From assembly GCA_963728785.1 (NCBI GenBank), contig CAVSKV010000003.1, positions 62,001 to 126,000 on the forward strand: a DNA stretch of 64,000 nucleotides, read 5' to 3'. Position 1 is the stretch's first letter. Each line of letters opens with the position of its first letter. The notes beneath the pieces were generated by a model. It saw nothing but the letters and a program-made list of their open reading frames with translations. It made no database searches and was not told the DNA's origin. Made by a program: the position numbers and the translations under genes. Origin of the DNA: JAGWRI01 sp963728785 (GTDB lineage: Bacteria; Gemmatimonadota; Gemmatimonadetes; Gemmatimonadales; Gemmatimonadaceae). Below, piece after piece: positions 1-8,714 of this stretch.

Positions 1-509
1 TCCTCCATGAGCGCCGCCCGCGGCACCAGCCGCTCGACCGTCCGCGGGCCGCCCGTGTTGAAAGTCAATTGGCGCGGGGCGTATGCCTCGACCACGATCA
101 CGCCGCCGGGCCGGAGCCCGGCGGCCGCGCCGCGGTAGACGTGGGCGCGAAGGGTCGCCGGCAGGTGCACGAAGATGGAGACGATGCCCGACCACGCGCC
201 GGGTTCCACGTGATACTCGGCGAGATCGGCCTGGATACACTCGATCTGGACCCCGTGGCGTGCGGCGAGCTCATGAGCCCGTGCCAGCCCTACCGACGAT
301 TGGTCGACCGCGGTCACCCGATAGCCCTGGCGCGCCAGGAACGTCGCATTGCGCCCCTGGCCTTCGGCCAGGCAGAGTACCGGCCCCCCGCGCGGAATGT
401 TGCAGGCGACGGCGGCCAGGAACGCGTTCGGTTCGGTGCCGTACGCATAGTCGGGCTCCGCAAAGCGCGCGTCCCATTCGGTCACGGGGCGAATCCGCTC
501 GTCCTGCAT
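1..509 (-). CDS. SAM-dependent class I methyltransferase, cut by the window edge
   Basis: The frame opens at an ATG at 509 and runs off the left edge, so only about 169 N-terminal residues are present. A class I SAM-binding core is visible: the motif I stretch LCLAEGQGRN near residue 46, an acidic motif II (VTAVDQSS) about 20 residues later, and a motif near IVSIFVHLP followed by LRPGGVIVVEAY. This order is typical of small UbiE/TehB-like methyltransferases of unknown substrate. It lies 16 bases after the stop of the unknown gene at 526-936 and is probably cotranscribed with it. Substrate cannot be inferred. Confidence 0.85.
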   Translation of the reverse strand, partial: MQDERIRPVTEWDARFAEPDYAYGTEPNAFLAAVACNIPRGGPVLCLAEGQGRNATFLARQGYRVTAVDQSSVGLARAHELAARHGVQIECIQADLAEYHVEPGAWSGIVSIFVHLPATLRAHVYRGAAAGLRPGGVIVVEAYAPRQLTFNTGGPRTVERLVPRAALME

Positions 510-525
510 GCCGGTGGCACTGCCC

Positions 526-936
526 TCAGGAGGCGGCGCGCTCTTCCAGTTGCGCAACGATGACGTAACGCGCGGTCCGCCGTGCCGCGCCGCTCGTCAC
601 GGAGGTCGGCCTGTCGTCGTTCACGCGGTGGATGCTGATGAACTGGGTGGGCACCTCGCGGTCCTGCTCGTCGCGCAGATGGAGAGCGAATGCATCGACG
701 GCCCGTTGCGATTCGACCACGCGGCGCACGGATGATCCCGCGCCGAGCGATGCCCGGATCAACCTGACCTGCTCTTCGCGTGACAACGCGGCGAGCAGTT
801 CGGGGGCAGGCAGCGGGGCGTCGGCCTCGAACTCGTTCATCGCGTGCTGCAACGCCGTGAGGATCGGCTCGATCCGCTCGAAGGGTGGTTCCGGCTCGAA
901 GATGCCGCTCTGTTCGCCCGGGTCGTCGCTCGGCAT
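526..936 (-). CDS. Conserved-looking hypothetical protein, 136 aa
   Basis: I do not recognise a family. The product is a charged, soluble, mainly helical protein with no signal peptide, membrane segment or cysteine cluster. The C-terminal part (ISIHRVNDDRPTSV through YVIVAQLEE) looks like beta strands. The ATG at 936 is the first plausible start; a weak TATACG -10-like element lies about 11 bases upstream, and no good ribosome binding site is seen. It sits directly upstream of the methyltransferase on the same strand, so the two probably form an operon. Confidence 0.6.
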   Translation of the reverse strand: MPSDDPGEQSGIFEPEPPFERIEPILTALQHAMNEFEADAPLPAPELLAALSREEQVRLIRASLGAGSSVRRVVESQRAVDAFALHLRDEQDREVPTQFISIHRVNDDRPTSVTSGAARRTARYVIVAQLEERAAS

Positions 937-1000
937 TCCCAGATTCGTATAACCGAGCAGTTCGTCGTGGCTCCAAAGGGAATATTGCAGAGAGGGGTCC

Positions 1001-1087
1001 GGTGCAGGGTGATGGAGGGGCGGTCACCGCTGCACCATGATGGAGCGATGTCAGGCATCGCGCCAGGGATCGGTGACAAATCACCGA
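1001..1087. other. Two hairpins downstream of the HNH gene
   Basis: Two inverted repeats lie between the HNH endonuclease stop at 1106 and the next minus gene. One is a long bipartite stem (GGTGCAG and GGTGA pairing with TCACC and CTGCACC, 1001-1036). The other is a tight 7-bp stem with a CAAA loop (1070-1087). Neither is followed by a T run on the minus strand, so they are not classical intrinsic terminators. They could act as mRNA 3'-end structures. Confidence 0.4.
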
Positions 1088-1105
1088 CCGGCCAGCGGCT
1101 CCCCA

Positions 1106-1666
1106 TCAGTCGCTGTATGGATAGTCGGGATCGGCCAGGCGCTCGGCGCGCGCCGTCGCTTCAGGGCCGGCGATCTCCTTGGCCATGTGCAGCAGCATCG
1201 GACTGAGGTGCTGTCCGTACCGGACCACGCTGGCAGCGCGGGCGCGCCGGGCGAGAAGGAAGGCGAGGAACGACTGATCCTTCTTCTTCGCGTTGCACTC
1301 GGGGCAGGACAGCACGAGGTTGTCGCGCCGGTCGTACGCCGTCTTGCCGCGCCGCGGCGTCACGTGATCGAGTGTGATCTGGTCGGGGTCGATGCGGCGC
1401 TCGCAGTACGCGCATACTGGTCCGTGCTGTGCGAGCAGCCAGCGGCGCGTTTCGAGATACGCGGCGCGCGTGGTGGGGAGCGACGTTTCCTGCGATGCAC
1501 GGCCGGGGCCGTGTCCGCCGCGCCGGCCCGAGCCGCCGCGCCGCCGCGAGCGTCCCGCAGAGCCCGCCTTGGCGGGCGGTTTCGCGTGGGTGGCGGCTTG
1601 GCCGGCCGGTTTGGAACGCCCCGACGACGGCGAATGGGTGCCGCGCTTGGTGGGCTTGTGTGTCAC
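1106..1666 (-). CDS. HNH endonuclease family protein, 186 aa
   Basis: The C-terminal half carries a zinc-type HNH nuclease fold: CxxC at residues 85-88, the catalytic-type LDHVTP with His101, the NLVLSCPECN asparagine region and a second CxxC at 121-124. The first roughly 60 residues are a low-complexity Gly/Arg/Ser/Lys-rich tail that could bind nucleic acid. The start is a GTG at 1666 with no clear Shine-Dalgarno sequence; a TATCTT -10 box lies about 45 bases upstream. Stand-alone HNH proteins of this kind occur widely in high-GC bacteria outside restriction systems and their role is unknown. No methylase or mobile element adjoins it. Confidence 0.85.
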   Translation of the reverse strand: MTHKPTKRGTHSPSSGRSKPAGQAATHAKPPAKAGSAGRSRRRGGSGRRGGHGPGRASQETSLPTTRAAYLETRRWLLAQHGPVCAYCERRIDPDQITLDHVTPRRGKTAYDRRDNLVLSCPECNAKKKDQSFLAFLLARRARAASVVRYGQHLSPMLLHMAKEIAGPEATARAERLADPDYPYSD

Positions 1667-1711
1667 CGCCGGACGGCGTTCGAAGGTAGGTGGCCGGTCA
1701 TAGCTCCGCGA

Positions 1712-1717
1712 AAGATA
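1712..1717 (-). promoter_or_regulatory. -10 box (TATCTT) of the HNH gene
   Basis: On the minus strand TATCTT followed by TCG lies about 45 bases before the HNH start codon. It fits the TAnnTT pattern seen before other genes here. No convincing -35 hexamer is visible. Confidence 0.4.
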
Positions 1718-1760
1718 GCGTCTCCCCGCCGGGCGCCTATCCCCGGCATTCGGCGAGGCC

Positions 1761-1766
1761 TATGTT
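1761..1766 (+). promoter_or_regulatory. -10 box (TATGTT) of the GH3 gene
   Basis: TATGTT followed by CCGG lies 32 bases before the ATG of the glycosidase gene and matches the TAnnTT pattern. The -35 region is poor. It is divergent from the HNH promoter about 45 bases away. Confidence 0.4.
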
Positions 1767-1798
1767 CCGGGCGAATCACCGGCCCACACGCCCCCGTC

Positions 1799-4462
1799 AT
1801 GACCCGTTGCCAGTTCCGAACATTCGCCGCGGCGCTCGCCGTCATAGCCGCGGCCCTGCCGGCGGCCGCTCAGCAAGCCACCCCGCCCCTCTATCGCGAT
1901 GTCGCCGCGCCGGTCGACGCTCGGGTCCGCGATCTGATGGAACGCATGACGCTCCAGGACAAGTTCTGGCAGCTGTTCATGATTCCGGGTGACCGCGACC
2001 ATCCGGCCGATGACTATTCCCACGGCACGTTCGGCCTTCAGATTTCCGAAGCGCCGGCCGGCGACACCGTGCCAGTGGCCGAAGCGGCGCGCCGCCAGGC
2101 CGAGCGGATCAACGCCATCCAACGGTACTTCACCGACAGTACTGTACTCGGGATCCCGATCATTCCGTTCGACGAGGCCGTGCACGGGTTGGTGCGCGAA
2201 GGCGCCACGGTGTTTCCGCAGGCGATCGCCCTGGCGGCGACTTGGGACACGACCCTCATGGCGCACGTGGCCGGCGCGATCGCCGAGGAGACGCGGAGCC
2301 GCGGCGTGCGCATGGTGCTCTCGCCGGTGATCAACCTGGCGAGCGACGTGCGCTGGGGCCGGGTGGAGGAGTCGTACGGCGAGGATCCGTACCTCACGTC
2401 GGTCATGGCGCGCAACTTCATCGAGCCGATCCAGCGGGCCGGCATCATCGCCACGCCCAAACACTTCGTGGCCAACGTGGGCGAGGGGGGACGGGACAGC
2501 TACCCCATCGACTGGGATGCCCGGGTGCTGGGGGAGTACTTCCTGGCGCCGTTCAAGGCCGCGGTTACCGAGGCCCATGCCGGCGCCGTGATGGCCGCCT
2601 ACAACTCGGTGAACGGCATTCCCGTCACGCAGAACCGATCGCTGCTCACCGGCGTGCTCAAGCGGGATTGGGGGTTTACCGGGTTCGTCATTTCCGACGC
2701 CGCGGCCACCGGCGGACCGACGGTGCTTCAGCACACCGAAGCGAACACGGCCACGGCCACCAGTGATGCGTTCGCTGCCGGACTCGACGTGGTATTCCAG
2801 TCCTCGTATCCGCAGTACCGGCCGTACCTGGATGCGTTCGAGCGCGGACTCGTGCCGGACGCCGTGATCGATTCGTCGGTGGCGCGGGTGCTGCGCGCCA
2901 AGTTCCAGCTCGGCCTGTTCGACCATCCATTCGTGGACCCGGACAGCGCCGCGGCGGAGAACAGCAGCGCCGCGCACCTCGCACTGGCCCGCCAGGCGGC
3001 GCGCGAAGCGATCGTGTTGCTCAAGAACGACGGTGGACTGCTTCCACTGCCAACAGGCGTGGGCACGGTGGCCGTAATCGGCACCGACGCGGCCGAGGCG
3101 CGGTTGGGCGGGTACAGCGGCCCCGGTCTGCGGCGCGTATCCGTGCTCGACGCGCTCCGCGACAGGCTGGGCGCGGCGCGCGTGCGCTATGTCCCGGGCC
3201 CCGGGCGGTCGGCCGTCGACCACGTGGTCGTGCCGGCCGAGCAACTGTCGAGCATCGAGAACGGACGCGCAGTGCCCGGGCTCCACGGAGAATACTGGGA
3301 GAACAACCGGCTCGATGGATCTCCTGTGTTGGTGCGGACCGACCCCGATGTCGATTTCGGATGGACGCTCAACTCGCCCGGACGTGGGATTCCGTTCGAC
3401 TGGTATTCCGTGCGGTGGACGGGCACGATCACCGTGCCCGCCGGGGGCGCTCGGCGCCTCGGCGTGGAAGGAAACGACGGCTACCGGCTGTACCTCGACG
3501 GCAAGCTGCTGATCGACGATTGGGCCAAGCGGTCGTACGGAACGCGGCTGGCCGACGTCGTGCTGACCCCCGGGAGTAGGCATGCCATCCGGCTCGAGTA
3601 CTTCGAGAGCACCGGCGGCGCGCGCGTGAAGCTGGTGTGGGACGCGGGCGTGCCCAGCAACTGGCAGACGATGATCGACAGCGCGGTGGCGGCAGCGCGC
3701 GGCACCGACGTGGCCGTGGTCGTGGCCGGCATCGAGGAGGGCGAGTTTCGCGACCGGGCGCTGTTGGGACTGCCAGGCCATCAGGAGGAACTCATAAACG
3801 CCGTGGCGGCAACCGGGACGCCGACGGTAGTGGTGCTCGTCGGGGGGAGCGCGATCACGATGTCCCGCTGGCTCGACCACGTCGGCGCCGTGCTCGATGC
3901 TTGGTATCCTGGGGAACAGGGTGGCCCCGCAGTGGCCGAGGTGCTGTTCGGGGACACCGACCCGGCCGGCCGCCTTCCGATCACCTTTCCGATGGCCGAA
4001 GGGCAACTTCCGCTGGTCTACGATCACCAGCCAACGGGACGCGGCGACGACTACGCGGATCTGACCGGGCAGCCGCTCTTCCCGTTCGGCTTCGGATTGA
4101 GCTATACGGCCTTCCAGTATTCCGAACTCGCCATCTCCCCAGACACCATCGGTACCGAAGGTACCAGCCAGGTGCGTTGCACCGTGACGAATACGGGCGT
4201 TCGAGCGGGTGACGAAGTGGTGCAACTCTACATCCACGACGTGCTGGCTTCGGTGGGACGGCCGGTGATGCAACTCGCCGGGTTCCGGCGCGTCCATCTC
4301 GAACCGGGCGACTCGAAGGTCGTGACATTCCGCCTCGGTCCCGACAAGCTCCACCTGTTGAACGCCGGTCTGCAGTGGGTAGTGGAGCCCGGTGCCTTCC
4401 GCGTGATGGTCGGGGCGAGTTCCCGGGACATCCGGCTCCGTGGCGCGCTCGTCGTGCGCTGA
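1799..4462 (+). CDS. Secreted glycoside hydrolase family 3 beta-glucosidase-like protein with PA14 domain
   Basis: An 887-residue product. The ATG at 1799 was chosen because a signal peptide follows at once (MTRCQF, an Ala/Val-rich core, then AAAQQ); the open frame further upstream has no such feature. The GH3 N-terminal barrel shows the SPVINLASD and WGRVEESYGEDPY motifs, KHF near residue 220 and the nucleophile Asp in FVISDAA at residue 300. A PA14 carbohydrate-binding domain (about 495-613) is inserted into the C-terminal GH3 domain, and a fibronectin-III-like domain ends the chain. This order is typical of beta-glucosidases and related exo-glycosidases acting on plant or fungal oligosaccharides. 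The exact sugar is not readable. No sugar transporter is adjacent. Confidence 0.92.
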   Translation: MTRCQFRTFAAALAVIAAALPAAAQQATPPLYRDVAAPVDARVRDLMERMTLQDKFWQLFMIPGDRDHPADDYSHGTFGLQISEAPAGDTVPVAEAARRQAERINAIQRYFTDSTVLGIPIIPFDEAVHGLVREGATVFPQAIALAATWDTTLMAHVAGAIAEETRSRGVRMVLSPVINLASDVRWGRVEESYGEDPYLTSVMARNFIEPIQRAGIIATPKHFVANVGEGGRDSYPIDWDARVLGEYFLAPFKAAVTEAHAGAVMAAYNSVNGIPVTQNRSLLTGVLKRDWGFTGFVISDAAATGGPTVLQHTEANTATATSDAFAAGLDVVFQSSYPQYRPYLDAFERGLVPDAVIDSSVARVLRAKFQLGLFDHPFVDPDSAAAENSSAAHLALARQAAREAIVLLKNDGGLLPLPTGVGTVAVIGTDAAEARLGGYSGPGLRRVSVLDALRDRLGAARVRYVPGPGRSAVDHVVVPAEQLSSIENGRAVPGLHGEYWENNRLDGSPVLVRTDPDVDFGWTLNSPGRGIPFDWYSVRWTGTITVPAGGARRLGVEGNDGYRLYLDGKLLIDDWAKRSYGTRLADVVLTPGSRHAIRLEYFESTGGARVKLVWDAGVPSNWQTMIDSAVAAARGTDVAVVVAGIEEGEFRDRALLGLPGHQEELINAVAATGTPTVVVLVGGSAITMSRWLDHVGAVLDAWYPGEQGGPAVAEVLFGDTDPAGRLPITFPMAEGQLPLVYDHQPTGRGDDYADLTGQPLFPFGFGLSYTAFQYSELAISPDTIGTEGTSQVRCTVTNTGVRAGDEVVQLYIHDVLASVGRPVMQLAGFRRVHLEPGDSKVVTFRLGPDKLHLLNAGLQWVVEPGAFRVMVGASSRDIRLRGALVVR

Positions 4463-4482
4463 GCGGCCGGGTGGAGCGGGCG

Positions 4483-6459
4483 CTAGCCGTCGCGCGCCGA
4501 AGCCGCCGACAGAGTCTCGACGTTTTCGCTAGCCGCTGTCCACCGCGCGAGGGCAGCGTCCAGCGCCCCCTTTCGCGCCTCCAATTCGATGCCCAACCGC
4601 CTGGCCTCCGTTGCGCCGTGCGACCGGGCGTAGAGTTCGGGATCCTCGAGCGCGGCCGTGAGCGCCTGAACGGCGGATTCGTTCTGCTCCACGTCTGCCT
4701 CGGCCTCGGCGAGCTCGCGCTCGGCCGCCCGTAGCATCCGGCGGGGATCAGGCCGCCCGGATCCGCTCGCCGGCTCCCCCCGCCGGCCGGCCGCCACGCG
4801 CTTGCGCTCATGCACCCGGTGCAGCGCTTGTTCTTCTGCTGAGCGCACCGATGCGGCGTGCGCGCGCTCGGCGCTCACGGTCTCCCACTCCGAGAACCCA
4901 TCGTTGAATTCGGTGATGTGCCGTTCGTGCAACACCCACACCTTCGTCGTGAGCGTGCGCAGCAGCTCGCGGTCATGGCTCACCAGGATCACCGTGCCGT
5001 CGTACGCGTCCACGGCGTCTTCGAGGGCCTCGATCGATTCGACGTCGAGATGGTTGGTGGGCTCGTCGAGCACGAGCAGGTTGGTGCGGGAGAGCATGAG
5101 CATGGCGAGCGCCACACGGGCACGTTCGCCGCCAGACAGCGTGTCGACGCGACGCTGGACTTCGTCCCCTGAAAAGCCGAACCGACCCAGATGCCCCTGC
5201 ACGAAGCGGCGTTCCCAGGTGGGACGCAGATCCTCGATCGCGCCATAGATGGTCTTGTCGAGCGGCACTTGCGACAGGTCCTGGCGGTACCAGCCGGCGT
5301 CGATCGAATTGCCGATGCGCAACTCGCCGCTGGCCACGGGATGCTCCCCGAACAGAGCGCGAATGAGGGTCGTCTTGCCGGCGCCGTTGGGGCCGACGAG
5401 TCCGAGGACGTCGCCGCGCATGAGCGTGCCGTTGAAGTGTTCCACGAGCACGCGCTCCCCGACCTTGACCGTGACGTCGGCGGCCTGCACCACGCGATCT
5501 CCGCCACGCTGGTGCACGTCGAACCGCAGCGCCATCGCGTCCTCGCCCTCTACCGGGGCGCTCAGGCGCGGCAACCGCGCGAGCCGCTTGCGGCGGCCCT
5601 TGGCCTGGCGGGTGTTCTGGCCGGCGATGTTGCGCGCGATGTAGTCGCTCTCCTGGGCAATCACGCGCTGCTGCTGCTCGAAGGCGCGCTGTTGCGTGAG
5701 CCGTCGTTCGGCGCGCTGCTGCACGAAGGCGTTGTATCCGGCGGCGTACGCGGCTGCCGACCCGCCTTCGAAGTGCAGGACATGGTCCACCGTACCGGCC
5801 AGGAAGGCGCGGTCGTGGCTAACCAGCAGCACGGTCCTGTCGATGTCCTTGATGTACTGCTCGAGCCATTGCGTGGTCTCGAGGTCCAGGTGGTTGGTGG
5901 GTTCGTCGAGCAGCAGGATCTGAGCATTGCTCATCAACTGGCGGGCCAAGCCGAGGCGGCCGCGTTCGCCGCCGCTCAACACGCCGACGGGGGTCGTGCG
6001 CGCGGCCGCGGGGTCGAAGCCGAGACCGTGGAGTACGGCGTCAATGCGCGAGGTGACCGCGTAGCCCCCTTCGTGCTCGAACCGTTCGAGGTCGCGGCCG
6101 TAGCGATCCATGGCAGCCGTCGAGGAATCGTGAGCGAGCGCTGCGGCCTGGTCCACCAGGGACCGTTCGAGGGTGAGCAGGTCGTGCAGTTCGCCCGCCG
6201 CGGCCTCCCACACCGTGATCGCTTCGCCGAAATCGCGGTGTTGCTCGAGCAGCGAGACGCGCATGCCGGGTTGCCGCGCGATCGCGCCACGGGTGGGTTC
6301 CATCTCGCCGGTAAGCAGGCGGAAGAGCGTCGTCTTGCCGGTGCCGTTGCGGCCGATCACCCCCCAGCGGTCACCGGCCCCCACCGTGAACGTGACGTCG
6401 GAGAACAGCATGGTGGCGCCGAAGTCGACGCCGACGCCGGAGAAGGAGATGAGGGTCAT
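4483..6459 (-). CDS. ABC-F family ATPase (Uup/Ettf-like)
   Basis: A 658-residue soluble protein with two ATP-binding cassettes and no membrane segment. Cassette 1 has Walker A GRNGTGKTT, signature LSGGERGRLG and Walker B LLLDEPTNHLDL; cassette 2 has GPNGAGKTT, LSGGERARVA and LVLDEPTNHLDV. The linker between them and a long charged C-terminal coiled coil are ABC-F hallmarks. Known members act on the ribosome or, for Uup, in DNA precise-excision and ribosome-assembly phenotypes; the C-terminal coiled coil favours a Uup-like subgroup. The ATG at 6459 begins one base after the mutY stop, so it is translated from the mutY transcript. Confidence 0.92.
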   Translation of the reverse strand: MTLISFSGVGVDFGATMLFSDVTFTVGAGDRWGVIGRNGTGKTTLFRLLTGEMEPTRGAIARQPGMRVSLLEQHRDFGEAITVWEAAAGELHDLLTLERSLVDQAAALAHDSSTAAMDRYGRDLERFEHEGGYAVTSRIDAVLHGLGFDPAAARTTPVGVLSGGERGRLGLARQLMSNAQILLLDEPTNHLDLETTQWLEQYIKDIDRTVLLVSHDRAFLAGTVDHVLHFEGGSAAAYAAGYNAFVQQRAERRLTQQRAFEQQQRVIAQESDYIARNIAGQNTRQAKGRRKRLARLPRLSAPVEGEDAMALRFDVHQRGGDRVVQAADVTVKVGERVLVEHFNGTLMRGDVLGLVGPNGAGKTTLIRALFGEHPVASGELRIGNSIDAGWYRQDLSQVPLDKTIYGAIEDLRPTWERRFVQGHLGRFGFSGDEVQRRVDTLSGGERARVALAMLMLSRTNLLVLDEPTNHLDVESIEALEDAVDAYDGTVILVSHDRELLRTLTTKVWVLHERHITEFNDGFSEWETVSAERAHAASVRSAEEQALHRVHERKRVAAGRRGEPASGSGRPDPRRMLRAAERELAEAEADVEQNESAVQALTAALEDPELYARSHGATEARRLGIELEARKGALDAALARWTAASENVETLSAASARDG

Positions 6460-6460
6460 G

Positions 6461-7201
6461 TCAACCGGTCGCGGTCGGCCGGGTACGGCCCGTCTTGCAG
6501 GCGCGGCGCGCGGGACAGAGGTCGCATCGTGCCACCCGCGCCGTGCACACCAATGCGCCCAGTTCCATGAGCGCCTGGTTGTGCACCCAGGTTGCCTTGC
6601 CCGTCCGGGGCAACATTCGCTCGGCAATCAACCAGAGCTTGGTGAGATCCCGCGGGCGCTTGGGATCCAGCTTGGGCGCGAAGGCGCGGGTCAACACCCG
6701 CGCCACGTTGGTGTCCACTGCGGCTGCACGCTTCTCGTACGCGAAGCTCGCCACCGCGCCGGCTGTGTAGGCGCCAACGCCGGGCAGGGCGCGGAGGTCG
6801 TCGGGGTGCGCAGGAAGCGTGCCGTTCCCCGTCTTGATGACGTGCTTGGCCAACGTGTGCAGGTTGCGCGCGCGCGCGTAGTAGCCGAGTCCCTCCCATG
6901 CTTCCCGGACTCGCTTGGGCGTGGCGCCGGCCAATGCGTGCACGGTTGGGAACGACGAGAGGAATCGCGGATAGAACTCGAGCACACGCGACACCTGCGT
7001 CTGCTGGAGCATTAGTTCGGACACGAGCACCTGGTATGGGTCGCGCGTGCGGCGCCACGGGAGATCGCGATGGCTTCGGCGGTACCAGGCACGTAGCCGT
7101 CGCGAAAAGTCGCGCGCGGCAGCGGCGTCGACACGCGGCGCGCGGCCACCTGCGGCTGAAACGGACTTCGACTTCGCGGCGGTGGATGGAGACCGTGGCA
7201 T
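6461..7201 (-). CDS. mutY: A/G-specific adenine DNA glycosylase, short form
   Basis: A 246-residue base-excision repair enzyme that removes adenine mispaired with 8-oxoguanine. Glu62 in SELMLQQTQV is the catalytic glutamate. The helix-hairpin-helix LPGVGAYTAG ends near 148, and Asp163 in AVDTNVARV is the conserved aspartate. Four cysteines (219, 226, 229, 235; spacing 6-2-5) form the iron-sulfur cluster loop. Typical MutY is about 350 residues with a C-terminal MutT-like domain that recognises 8-oxoG. Here the protein stops just after the cluster, so that domain is missing. The gene follows the VWA gene by 63 bases and abuts the ABC-F gene. Confidence 0.93.
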   Translation of the reverse strand: MPRSPSTAAKSKSVSAAGGRAPRVDAAAARDFSRRLRAWYRRSHRDLPWRRTRDPYQVLVSELMLQQTQVSRVLEFYPRFLSSFPTVHALAGATPKRVREAWEGLGYYARARNLHTLAKHVIKTGNGTLPAHPDDLRALPGVGAYTAGAVASFAYEKRAAAVDTNVARVLTRAFAPKLDPKRPRDLTKLWLIAERMLPRTGKATWVHNQALMELGALVCTARVARCDLCPARRACKTGRTRPTATG

Positions 7202-7264
7202 CAGGAAGAGGGGCGTCGGGAGTGCGGGGCCCCGAAAGCTAATGCCGCAGGGTATCGGCGGTCG

Positions 7265-8545
7265 CTACGAAACCTTGCGTGTCTTCCGCTTGAGGAAGTC
7301 CATCAGAATGAACTGCCCCAGTGTCATCGTGGTGGTGAAGTAGGCCTTGCCGCGGCTGATCTCCGACACGCGCTTGACGAACTCCACCAGCGCGCGGTCG
7401 CGGGCCAGCATGAAGGTGTTGATCATGATGCCGCTCTGCCGGCAGCGCCCCACTTCCTTGAGCGTCTCGGTGATGACCGTGAGGTCGAGGCCGAATGCGT
7501 TCTTGTAGATCTGTCCGTTGGGCATCGTGAGCGCGCTCGGCTTGCCGTCGGTGATCATGATGATCTGCCGCATGTCCTTCTTCTGCGCCAACAGCAAGCG
7601 CCGCGCCAGCTTGAGGCCCTCGGCGGTGTTGGTGTGGTACGGCCCGACCTGCGCTGAAGCCAGTGTGGCGATTGGGATCTCTTCGGCGGAATCGTGGAAC
7701 AGGACGACCTTGAGCGTATCGCCCGGGAACTGCGTCCGAATGAGGTGGGTGAGCGCCAGCGCGACCTTCTTGGCCGGTGTGAACCGGTCCTCACCGTAGA
7801 GGATCATCGAGTGCGAGCAATCGAGCATGAGCACCGTTGCGCACGATGACCGGTACTCGGCCTGGTGTACCATCAGGTCGCCGTAGTCGAGGTCGATCGG
7901 GACTTCGATCTTGCCCGTACGGGCGAGGGCGTTCTTGAGCGTTTCAATGACGTCCACGTTGAGCACGTCGCCGAACTCGTACTGCTTGCTCCAACCGTCT
8001 GACTCGATGCCCGTGGCGAGGTGGGGCGTCTCGTGGCTGCCGGCGCTCGACTTGCCCAGCGAGCCGAGCAGACTGCGCAGCGTCTTGTAGCCGAGGAAAT
8101 CGATGCCCTTCTCGGTCAAGTTGAACTGCACGTCGCGGGCCGCCGCCTGTGCCAGACTGCCGGGGCCCTCAACGGGCTGGTGGCCGCCCGGCATCTGGGG
8201 CGGGGCCTCGAGGTTCAGGAACCCTTCGTCGATCAGGCGCTGAACGAGATCGTCGAGCAGCTTGGCGAGCTTGGCCTGGGCTTGCTCGTCGCCCTCGCCG
8301 CGGAGCGCCTCGAGCATCTCCGGGGTGAACTGTCCGCTCTCGATGAGCGCGTCGAGGATCGCCTGGCGGAGGGCGTCGAGGGAGCGATCGTGCTCCTCAT
8401 TGAACTCGAAGTTGCCCTGGAACGGGAGGTTGCCCCCGGCGAATCCCGACTGCAGCAGGAAGTCGGCGAGTTTGTCGAGCAACGCCTGGAGGTCCACTTG
8501 GTCGGCGGCTTCGGGACTGAACTTGGTGTAGGTGTGGAATCGCAT
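7265..8545 (-). CDS. VWA-domain protein with MIDAS motif
   Basis: A 426-residue cytoplasmic protein. The N-terminal half is helical and acidic. The C-terminal half (from about residue 235) is a von Willebrand A domain with a metal-ion-dependent adhesion motif variant DCSHS, a downstream HTNTAEGL threonine region and IIMITDGKPS. Such VWA proteins usually work with a MoxR or Mg-chelatase-like AAA ATPase as a metal-insertion or protein-remodelling pair. A matching ATPase is encoded at 12294-13763 on the same strand, not adjacent. The ATG at 8545 is preceded by AGAGGAG about 8 bases upstream and by a possible TTGGCA / TATTGT promoter. Confidence 0.88.
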   Translation of the reverse strand: MRFHTYTKFSPEAADQVDLQALLDKLADFLLQSGFAGGNLPFQGNFEFNEEHDRSLDALRQAILDALIESGQFTPEMLEALRGEGDEQAQAKLAKLLDDLVQRLIDEGFLNLEAPPQMPGGHQPVEGPGSLAQAAARDVQFNLTEKGIDFLGYKTLRSLLGSLGKSSAGSHETPHLATGIESDGWSKQYEFGDVLNVDVIETLKNALARTGKIEVPIDLDYGDLMVHQAEYRSSCATVLMLDCSHSMILYGEDRFTPAKKVALALTHLIRTQFPGDTLKVVLFHDSAEEIPIATLASAQVGPYHTNTAEGLKLARRLLLAQKKDMRQIIMITDGKPSALTMPNGQIYKNAFGLDLTVITETLKEVGRCRQSGIMINTFMLARDRALVEFVKRVSEISRGKAYFTTTMTLGQFILMDFLKRKTRKVS

Positions 8546-8563
8546 CGGCGGGCTCCTCTGCTC

Positions 8564-8594
8564 AACAATACCCGCGGCCGGGGAGGAGTGCCAA
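8564..8594 (-). promoter_or_regulatory. Possible promoter of the VWA gene
   Basis: On the minus strand TTGGCA and TATTGT are separated by about 18 bases, about 20-25 bases before the ATG with its AGAGGAG ribosome site. The match is moderate. It is divergent from the MFS promoter. Confidence 0.4.
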
Positions 8595-8680
8595 GACGGG
8601 GGGAATTTGAGCCTCTGGGGGAGGATTCGGCGGCACGATCGCCATTCCGATCGTTATCCCGAGATACGCCTGCGGCGCCG

Positions 8681-8708
8681 TTCTACCCATGCCGAGCCCG
8701 CGTATATT
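8681..8708 (+). promoter_or_regulatory. Promoter of the MFS gene, probably leaderless
   Basis: TTCTAC (8681-8686), 16 bases, then TATATT (8703-8708). The ATG follows 6 bases later at 8715, leaving almost no room for an untranslated leader or ribosome binding site. Confidence 0.5.
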
Positions 8709-8714
8709 GGTCGG

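Noticed and set aside
1106..1666. HNH gene as part of a restriction or homing element
   Set aside because: No methylase, intron, intein or specificity gene lies beside it, and the domain layout is that of common stand-alone HNH proteins.
1760..4354. Long open frame on the strand opposite the GH3 gene (864 codons)
   Set aside because: High GC content opens long antisense frames. Its protein is His/Arg/Gly-rich without motifs, while the plus strand gives a complete glycosidase.
5191..6570. Plus-strand frame opposite the ABC-F gene
   Set aside because: Antisense to two intact ABC cassettes; no recognisable protein features.
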